9,936 nt of DNA, from NCBI RefSeq assembly GCF_035506375.1, contig NZ_DATJPM010000050.1:1-9936 (forward strand), written 5' to 3'. Position 1 is the first letter of the stretch. Each line of letters opens with the position of its first letter. Positions 5,740 through 9,936 of the stretch are shown here, one piece after another. Source of the stretch: Methanocella sp. Lineage in GTDB: Archaea; Halobacteriota; Methanocellia; Methanocellales; Methanocellaceae. Both the position numbers and the translations under genes were made by a program. The notes below the pieces were generated by a model. It saw nothing but the letters and a program-made list of their open reading frames with translations. It searched no databases and had not been told where the DNA came from.

Positions 5740-7191
5740 TTAAAGCTTCCTCTCCCTCAGAATGAAAATAAGGCCGATGGCCAGCAATGAAGCCCAAATG
5801 CCGAACCCAGGCGTCGCCGCAGACAGGGGGTTGGCAGCGCGCCAGCTCTTCTCCGTGGCTGTGGCATTGTCGGCAAGTGCGGCCGCCGAATCCGCATGCC
5901 GGATGCAGTCCTTGAAGTGGCTCGCAATAAAGTCACTTTCCGACTGGTTGTACATCCTTGTAGCGTTATCGAGCATGGCCTTTGCATCCGGGTTCTGTAA
6001 CTGGCCGGCGGATGAGATCCTGTTCCGGGCCAGCAGCATCCGGTAGCTTGCCTCGTCGGATTCGGCCTGCTGTGCCAGGCTGGATACTACGTTGGCCGTG
6101 ATCGTGGCATTATCATAGTCTTCGCTGGTGAACATGATCGTTGCATTTCCAAGTTTTGTCCTGGCGTCATCCAGGATTTTCATCGATGCCGTGCTGGTCA
6201 TGTTCGACGCGTTATCCAGGGCTGCCTGCGCGTTATCCAGGGCCTCGCGTGCCGTGGCCTTGGACGCTTCCGTCTGATTTGCCTTCAGGGATGCGTAGAA
6301 CTGCTTCTGGATCGCGTCATCCGCCGCCCCGTTCGCCAGGTTGGCGTTCGTCATGGCCGTCATGAAATCTTCCGCGTCGATGGACTGCCGGGTCATATTC
6401 AGGTATCCGTCCGCCCTGGCGATGGCGCTCTTCGTATCGGGATCGGTCGTTCCTCTTATGGTCTTGAGCTTATCGTTAACGGACGCGACGACTTTTTCAA
6501 CGCCCGTGACGTTGTCGCGATAGTTCTTTTCCGCGATCTTCGCGTCTGTGGTAAGATTAATTGCGGCGTATGAGTCGTTCAGGGCACGGCTATAATCGTT
6601 CGTGTTATAGGCGCTCCAGCCATCGTTCAGCAGGCCGGTCGCGTTGTTCACGTCGGCGGTCGCCCGACTGCTCGAATAGCCGCTATTCCGGAAGTCCGAG
6701 AGCGACTGGTTCGCGAACTGAAGCTCTTGAAGGGCCTGGGGCTTCAGCGGCGACTCAATGTAGATGGTGCCGGGCTGGACGACCGACTCGTTGATCCAGA
6801 TGCCCGTATACGAGTTATACCAGTCCAGCGCGACCTTATAGTAGAACGAATGATAGCCCGTAGGCACGCTGCTGTCGCACTGGATCAACAGCTGGCCGGG
6901 CGAGGTGACGCTGTTGGACTCGACCTGGACGTAGCCTCCGCCGAAGTCGACCGAAGTGAAAACGCCCTCCGGCATCCAGTCGTAATGGACGCCGACCGAG
7001 TAGACGCGCACCGGAAAATTCTCGTTGTTTTTAACCGTTACGTTCGCTGATACGATCTGGCCCTGGTAGAGAACGTCATACGGCATAGTCGCGTTGACGA
7101 AGACGTTGACCGCCGCGCTGGCCCCGTCGGCCGAGACGGCGATAAATGCCATGAGGATCATCAGCAGGATGACGGATTTCATGCCCTTCAT
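5740..7191 (-). CDS. PGF-CTERM-like surface glycoprotein, helical repeats
   Basis: A 483-residue exported protein. It has a signal peptide (1-26, ending GASA), a beta-rich Ig/CARDB-like domain (about 28-146), and about 300 residues of Ala-rich helices arranged as four similar units near 175-218, 254-296, 334-377 and 399-445. Each has an A/L-rich helix, a D-[YF] turn and a second A-rich helix. The tail TPGFGIWASLLAIGLIFILRERKL-type ending (460-483) has PGF, a hydrophobic span and basic end, as in PGF-CTERM sorting signals cleaved by archaeosortase A. Seventeen N-glycosylation sequons are spread along it, as expected for an S-layer-associated glycoprotein. A TATA-like AAAAAATAAG lies about 30 bp upstream of the ATG; codon 4 is another ATG. 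The lipoprotein follows in the same operon. Partner and ligand are unknown. Confidence 0.87.
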   Translation of the reverse strand: MKGMKSVILLMILMAFIAVSADGASAAVNVFVNATMPYDVLYQGQIVSANVTVKNNENFPVRVYSVGVHYDWMPEGVFTSVDFGGGYVQVESNSVTSPGQLLIQCDSSVPTGYHSFYYKVALDWYNSYTGIWINESVVQPGTIYIESPLKPQALQELQFANQSLSDFRNSGYSSSRATADVNNATGLLNDGWSAYNTNDYSRALNDSYAAINLTTDAKIAEKNYRDNVTGVEKVVASVNDKLKTIRGTTDPDTKSAIARADGYLNMTRQSIDAEDFMTAMTNANLANGAADDAIQKQFYASLKANQTEASKATAREALDNAQAALDNASNMTSTASMKILDDARTKLGNATIMFTSEDYDNATITANVVSSLAQQAESDEASYRMLLARNRISSAGQLQNPDAKAMLDNATRMYNQSESDFIASHFKDCIRHADSAAALADNATATEKSWRAANPLSAATPGFGIWASLLAIGLIFILRERKL

Positions 7192-7396
7192 AGGCTAAAA
7201 TAATGGCGAGTAAGCTCTTATTTTTTGTGGTTTCGTTCCAGTGGCCGTATTACCGGCATTTCTCCCCATGCGCAGAATGCAATTATCGCTTCTACGTTGC
7301 CGTTATTTCGTGTTTTTATACTGTTAGAATCACGAATATAAATCCTTAATTATTTTATCAATGATTTTAAACTTTAATCTTGTAGGGGGAACTGAT
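7192..7396. promoter_or_regulatory. Divergent promoter between two surface-protein genes
   Basis: This 205-bp gap separates the PGF-CTERM-like gene (minus) from the Trp/Gly-rich gene (plus). For the plus gene, AATATAAA (7335-7342) predicts initiation near 7364-7366, a leader of about 30 nt, and a good Shine-Dalgarno AGGGGGA (7384-7390) six bases before the ATG at 7397. For the minus gene, an A-rich TATA-like box at about 7218-7229 predicts a nearly leaderless start. A short GCCG/CGGC inverted repeat near 7243-7256 is the only other structure seen. Nothing else in the gap resembles a gene. Confidence 0.5.
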
Positions 7397-7606
7397 ATGG
7401 AAATGAAAAAATTAACCATACTCGTTCTTTCCGTGCTGGCGATCCTGGCACTGGTACTCCCCGTCGCTGCCGCCTGGTGGGGTGGCTGGGGCTGGGGTGG
7501 CCGAGGCTGGGGTGGCTGGGGTGGCTGGGGTGGCTGGGGCTGGCCTTCATGGGGCTGGGGCCTGGGCTCCTGGGGCTGGCCTTCATGGGGCGGCTGGTGG
7601 TGGTAA
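7397..7606 (+). CDS. Secreted tryptophan/glycine-rich small protein
   Basis: A 69-residue protein made of a classical signal peptide (1-26: MEMKK, hydrophobic core, cleavage after PVAAA) and a 43-residue mature part built almost only from Trp and Gly: 17 Trp, 19 Gly, 3 Ser, 2 Pro, 1 Arg, 1 Leu. There are no acidic residues and a single positive charge. Motifs are repeated GGW/GW units and two WGWPSWG blocks 12 residues apart, encoded by a 20-nt direct repeat. The start is set by the AGGGGGA ribosome site six bases upstream; the frame extends 12 codons further upstream but without signal. The intact signal peptide, ribosome site, promoter and terminator argue that it is expressed. No family was recognised. 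An adhesive, aromatic-stacking or membrane-interface role in the envelope is a guess. Confidence 0.8.
   Translation: MEMKKLTILVLSVLAILALVLPVAAAWWGGWGWGGRGWGGWGGWGGWGWPSWGWGLGSWGWPSWGGWWW
7535..7590 (+). repeat. 36-bp-spaced direct repeat inside the Trp/Gly gene
   Basis: The 20-mer TGGGGCTGGCCTTCATGGGG occurs at 7535-7554 and 7571-7590, encoding the two WGWPSWG blocks. Exact repetition including the synonymous positions suggests a recent in-frame 36-bp duplication. Confidence 0.85.
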
Positions 7607-7673
7607 GACCACTTACCAGAGCTGAGCCATCCTCGACATTACACGGAAAGATGGAAAAACGAGTTATATGATA

Positions 7674-7704
7674 GTAGGTGCGAATACACCTACACTTTTT
7701 TATT
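7674..7704 (+). terminator. Hairpin plus T-run terminator
   Basis: A perfect 7-bp stem, GTAGGTG (7674-7680) with CACCTAC (7687-7693) and a 6-nt loop, is followed two bases later by TTTTTTATTT. It lies 68 bp after the Trp/Gly gene. The layout is like a bacterial intrinsic terminator, less usual in archaea where a bare T-run suffices. On the opposite strand, five T at about 7712-7716 could end pdxS, which converges here. Confidence 0.65.
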
Positions 7705-7738
7705 TCGCCAATTTAAAAAGTAGTTGCCCGCTGACCGT

Positions 7739-8635
7739 TTACCAGCCGCGGGCCTGTATCTTTTCTTCCGTAGGCATTGTGCTTACGCCGATACCTTTCA
7801 TGGGATTTCCAGCGCCCTTGGAGATCTCTGCCAGCTTCGCAGGGTTGTCGTAGTTGTTGACCGCCTCGACGATGGCTTTTGCCATCTTATCCGGCGTTTC
7901 GGACTTGAAGATACCCGAGCCGACGAACACGCCGTCCGCGCCCAGGCGCATCATTAGCGCCGCATCGGCCGGCGTGGCGACACCGCCTGCGGCAAAATTC
8001 ACGACAGGAATGCGCTGCAGCCTGGCCGTCTCTATGACCAGCTCCGAAGGCGCCTCGATGCTCCGGGCGTACTTGACGAGTTCCTCGTGCGTGAGGCCCT
8101 TGAGCTCTCTAATCTGGCCCTGGATCTTCTTCATGTGGTTGACGGCCTCGGATACGTCGCCCGTTCCCGCCTCGCCCTTGGTTCGGATCATGGCCGCCCC
8201 CTCGTCGATCCGGCGGAGTGCTTCGCCCAGGTCCCGGGCGCCGCAAACGAAGGGGACGGTGAACTTAGTCTTATCAATGTGATATTTGCTGTCCGCCGGG
8301 GTCAGCACCTCGGACTCGTCGACCATGTCGACGCCGATGGCCTCGAGGATCTCGGCCTCCACGAAGTGGCCGATGCGCGCTTTCGCCATGACGGGTATGG
8401 TGACAGTGTGGATGATCTCCTCCACAATGGACGGATCGGCCATCCGGGCTACGCCGCCGGCTTTCCTGATATCGGCCGGCACGGCCTGGAGTGCCATGAC
8501 TGCTACGGCTCCTGCTTCCTCGGCGATGAGCGCCTGATCCTTGTTGGTGACGTCCATGATGACGCCTCCCTTCTGCATCTTCGCGAAACCTCGCTTCAGG
8601 AGCGTGGTGCCGTGGCGTAACTCTTCCAGCTTCAT
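7739..8635 (-). CDS. pdxS: Pyridoxal 5'-phosphate synthase lyase subunit PdxS
   Basis: A 298-residue full-length PdxS (Pdx1) of the DXP-independent vitamin B6 pathway. It forms PLP in the cytoplasm from ribose 5-phosphate, glyceraldehyde 3-phosphate and ammonia, the last supplied by the glutaminase PdxT. The (beta/alpha)8-barrel residues are in place: D28, K85 in MAKARIGHF (the lysine that binds the pentose phosphate), K153 in RTKGEAGTG (the second, swinging lysine), and the phosphate-binding loops NFAAGGVATPADA (213-225) and GSGIF (239-243). pdxT is not next to it or elsewhere in the window. The ATG at 8635 is preceded by a weak AAGGT ribosome site. It converges on the Trp/Gly gene across a hairpin terminator. 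Identification is secure from near-invariant family motifs. Confidence 0.97.
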   Translation of the reverse strand: MKLEELRHGTTLLKRGFAKMQKGGVIMDVTNKDQALIAEEAGAVAVMALQAVPADIRKAGGVARMADPSIVEEIIHTVTIPVMAKARIGHFVEAEILEAIGVDMVDESEVLTPADSKYHIDKTKFTVPFVCGARDLGEALRRIDEGAAMIRTKGEAGTGDVSEAVNHMKKIQGQIRELKGLTHEELVKYARSIEAPSELVIETARLQRIPVVNFAAGGVATPADAALMMRLGADGVFVGSGIFKSETPDKMAKAIVEAVNNYDNPAKLAEISKGAGNPMKGIGVSTMPTEEKIQARGW

Positions 8636-8650
8636 GTTTTAACCTTCACT

Positions 8651-8697
8651 CGTATTATATGGACTATTTTAAAAATGGTTTTAGGTATTTAAATACT
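8651..8697 (-). promoter_or_regulatory. pdxS promoter region
   Basis: Between the small membrane ORF and pdxS are three AT-rich candidates on the minus strand: CATATAATAC (about 8651-8661), TTTTTAAAAT (about 8666-8675) and the palindrome GTATTTAAATAC (8685-8696). The second best fits a start site 10-15 nt before the pdxS ATG. A T5 run on the minus strand at 8710-8714 may end the upstream transcript. Which box is used cannot be decided from sequence. Confidence 0.4.
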
Positions 8698-8736
8698 GTG
8701 GGATATAGGAAAAATCCGTTTGAAGCTCGTGGGGTA

Positions 8737-8880
8737 TCAAGACGTATGGTATTTCAGCATGAATCCCAGGTATAGCATGAGTACGATACCCAGGGGCGGG
8801 ACGGTGAAAAGCCCGATGAGCGCGGCGAATGAAAGGATGATCACGTACAGGTACTTGACGAAACGGTCGACGATACGGAA
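8737..8880 (-). CDS. Small two-helix membrane protein, start unresolved
   Basis: A reading frame of 47 codons that looks truly coding: GC-rich third positions, and a sensible product with a basic-amphipathic N-terminus (FRIVDRFVKY), a first hydrophobic helix (about 11-27), a PPLG turn and a second helix (about 30-42), ending LKYHTS. No ATG, GTG or TTG exists in frame between the upstream stop (8917-8919) and residue 1 here; the first canonical codon is GTG at 8844, inside helix 1. A TATA-like GTATTTAAAC (8915-8924) and a Shine-Dalgarno-like GGGTGG (8888-8893) point to a start near 8881-8883, where the codon is ACG. It may use a non-canonical start, or the start may be lost by mutation. It lies between the Mut7-C gene and pdxS. 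Function unknown. Confidence 0.55.
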   Translation of the reverse strand, partial: FRIVDRFVKYLYVIILSFAALIGLFTVPPLGIVLMLYLGFMLKYHTS

Positions 8881-8937
8881 CGTTTTACCACCCGCAAAGC
8901 AAATTCGGCCAATCGTTTAAATACTTGTTAGTATGGT

Positions 8938-9456
8938 TTATTCGGCTTGCTTATGCGAATTTTTGACTTCTTCAGCCGTTTTCAGGATATTCCGCCAGTG
9001 GCTGCCCCGCCAGTAGGCCTTGCCGCACTTCTCGCAGACCCAGAGCGTCTCCTTATCGTTTAACAGGTGCTCGGGCACTTCACTGGACTTTTTAAGCTTT
9101 TCCAGGTCCGCTTTTGTGGCCTCACGCAATGTTGCGTTGCAGACGGTGCAGCGTGTCATGTTAGGGTCGGCGTCCAGGCGGTAGCGCTCAATGAGCTTTT
9201 CAAGCTGATCCCGCACGTCGTCCGAGCCCACGAGAATGGCATCGGCGCCCGCCTTCTTTGCCCTATCTATTAGCGCCCTGTCCCTGGAGACGAGTATCCG
9301 GCGCTCATTTTTTGCGATGTCTATAAGCCTGGTGTCCTCGTCCGACGACGGTTCCAGGTCAAGCGCGCTTTTCGTGTCGTAGCCGAAGATGCGAAGCCAG
9401 GCGATGAGCCTGCCGAGCATGCGGTCGACGAGGAATTGATGGGCGGGATGATTCAT
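8938..9456 (-). CDS. Mut7-C RNase domain protein (PIN-like plus zinc ribbon)
   Basis: A 172-residue protein of the Mut7-C (formerly DUF82) family, related to the C-terminal domain of C. elegans MUT-7 and predicted to be a PIN-fold ribonuclease; its target in archaea is unknown. The N-terminal half has FLVDRMLGRLIAWLRIFGYD (8-27) with D11, and ILVSRDRAL (54-62) with D59 as likely metal ligands. The C-terminal half is a zinc ribbon with C103-x2-C106 and C141-x2-C144, ending in the family-typical YWRGSHW (148-154). Length is normal. A TATA-like CTATATCT (9481-9488) centred about 28 bp before the ATG, without a Shine-Dalgarno, suggests a leaderless mRNA. The small membrane ORF follows on the same strand. 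Confidence 0.88.
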   Translation of the reverse strand: MNHPAHQFLVDRMLGRLIAWLRIFGYDTKSALDLEPSSDEDTRLIDIAKNERRILVSRDRALIDRAKKAGADAILVGSDDVRDQLEKLIERYRLDADPNMTRCTVCNATLREATKADLEKLKKSSEVPEHLLNDKETLWVCEKCGKAYWRGSHWRNILKTAEEVKNSHKQAE

Positions 9457-9480
9457 TTATAGGATATTTCGTTTACAATT

Positions 9481-9488
9481 AGATATAG
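9481..9488 (-). promoter_or_regulatory. TATA box of the Mut7-C gene
   Basis: CTATATCT on the minus strand is centred about 28 bp before the ATG at 9456, so initiation would be at or within a few bases of the start codon. No ribosome site is present, in line with leaderless translation. Confidence 0.5.
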
Positions 9489-9537
9489 CCGGGTACGATT
9501 TTCACATTTACGCTATGCAGTCTGACATATCGGTTCC

Positions 9538-9936
9538 ACCACAGAGCTCCAGTAGTTCCATGTTTTTTTTTCGTGGTCCTTTGCCCTGTTTTCCACTTTA
9601 GTACTGCTCGTCGGTTTTTCAACACGAAAACACTAATTCTTTTATATCCCACGTAAGGGCACGAAAATCACTAAGTTCCATGCCTGGCGCTTAAAACACT
9701 AAACAACCTCCCGAATGAACACCAAACCACTAAAAGATTGAAACACGAGGACGGCATGATCCTTATACTTTATTTAATATGCTTTTTCTAGTGTTTCTAT
9801 TAATTTAGTGAGGTCCGTGCTTTTGGGAGGTTGTTTGGTGTTTTGATGTGAAAGCATCCACTTTAGTGTGGTTCGTGCCCCTTACGTGGGACTAGAAAAG
9901 TCTTTCGTGTTTTCGTGTTGAAATACCGGACAAATC
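9538..9936. repeat. Large palindromic repeat element, copy 2 (cut by window end)
   Basis: A near-identical second copy of the element at 35-528, in the same orientation and about 9,488 bp downstream. Homology begins sharply at ACCACAGAGCTCCAGTAG (9538, matching 52) and runs to the last base. The offset is 9,486 at the start and 9,488 by position 9612 because a T-rich tract is 2 bp longer; the offset is again 9,488 in the right arm. The arms pair with each other as in copy 1 (9612-9633 with 9907-9928, one mismatch). The 40-nt central loop (9749-9788) matches copy 1 at 37 of 40 positions. The outermost GGAGGACAC segment of copy 1 (35-43) has no match just before 9538. The right end lies outside the window. 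Confidence 0.9.

Noticed and set aside
7374..7586. 70-codon minus-strand ORF opposite the Trp/Gly gene, rich in Ser, Pro and His
   Set aside because: It is the complement of TGG/GGN codons. The plus frame has the signal peptide, ribosome site and TATA box; the minus frame has none.
7854..8620. Long plus-strand ORFs opposite pdxS
   Set aside because: pdxS is unmistakable on the minus strand; these are shadows of its GC-rich codons.
8720..8920. 66-codon plus-strand ORF between pdxS and the Mut7-C gene
   Set aside because: The product is not protein-like, while the minus-strand frame in the same place encodes a coherent two-helix membrane protein with GC-rich third positions.
1..9936. tRNA or rRNA genes
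   Set aside because: No cloverleaf with GGTTCRA-type T-arm or rRNA-like conserved stretch was noticed on either strand; a tRNAscan-SE run would settle it.

Overview
The window looks like a chromosomal segment of a methanogenic archaeon, most likely Methanocella or another Methanocellales relative. This is an inference from gene content, not a database match. Archaeal signs are a deoxyhypusine synthase-family gene, an EndoMS/NucS nuclease with a C-terminal PCNA-binding motif, a Mut7-C zinc-ribbon protein, bacterial/archaeal-type PdxS, a PGF-CTERM-like surface protein, TATA-like boxes about 26 bp before several starts (suggesting leaderless mRNAs) and T-run terminators.

Layout. 1-711: a non-coding repeat region dominated by a large imperfect palindrome (about 35-528, axis near 282) and a small hairpin at 602-621 that copies part of its end. 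712-2185 (minus): a nitroreductase and an orphan ABC ATPase whose catalytic motifs are largely eroded. A compact divergent promoter separates these from 2315-3650 (plus): a deoxyhypusine synthase-family enzyme followed 10 bp later by a small acidic protein with an internal duplication and four cysteines. 3706-4458: nucS, apparently leaderless. 4523-7606: an envelope cluster with a secreted chagasin-like protein (plus), a lipoprotein and a PGF-CTERM-like glycoprotein (both minus, probably one operon), and a very unusual secreted protein whose mature part is about 40% tryptophan (plus). 7739-9456 (minus): pdxS, a small two-helix membrane ORF with no canonical start, and a Mut7-C protein. 9538-9936: a second copy of the large palindrome in the same orientation, cut by the window end.

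How it fits together. The two palindromes are direct repeats about 9.49 kb apart and bracket all the genes. Inside them lie housekeeping or processing genes (nucS, pdxS, dys-like, Mut7-C) and an accessory cell-surface block. The surface block and the repeat element are the least conventional parts. No tRNA, rRNA, CRISPR array or transposase gene was recognised.
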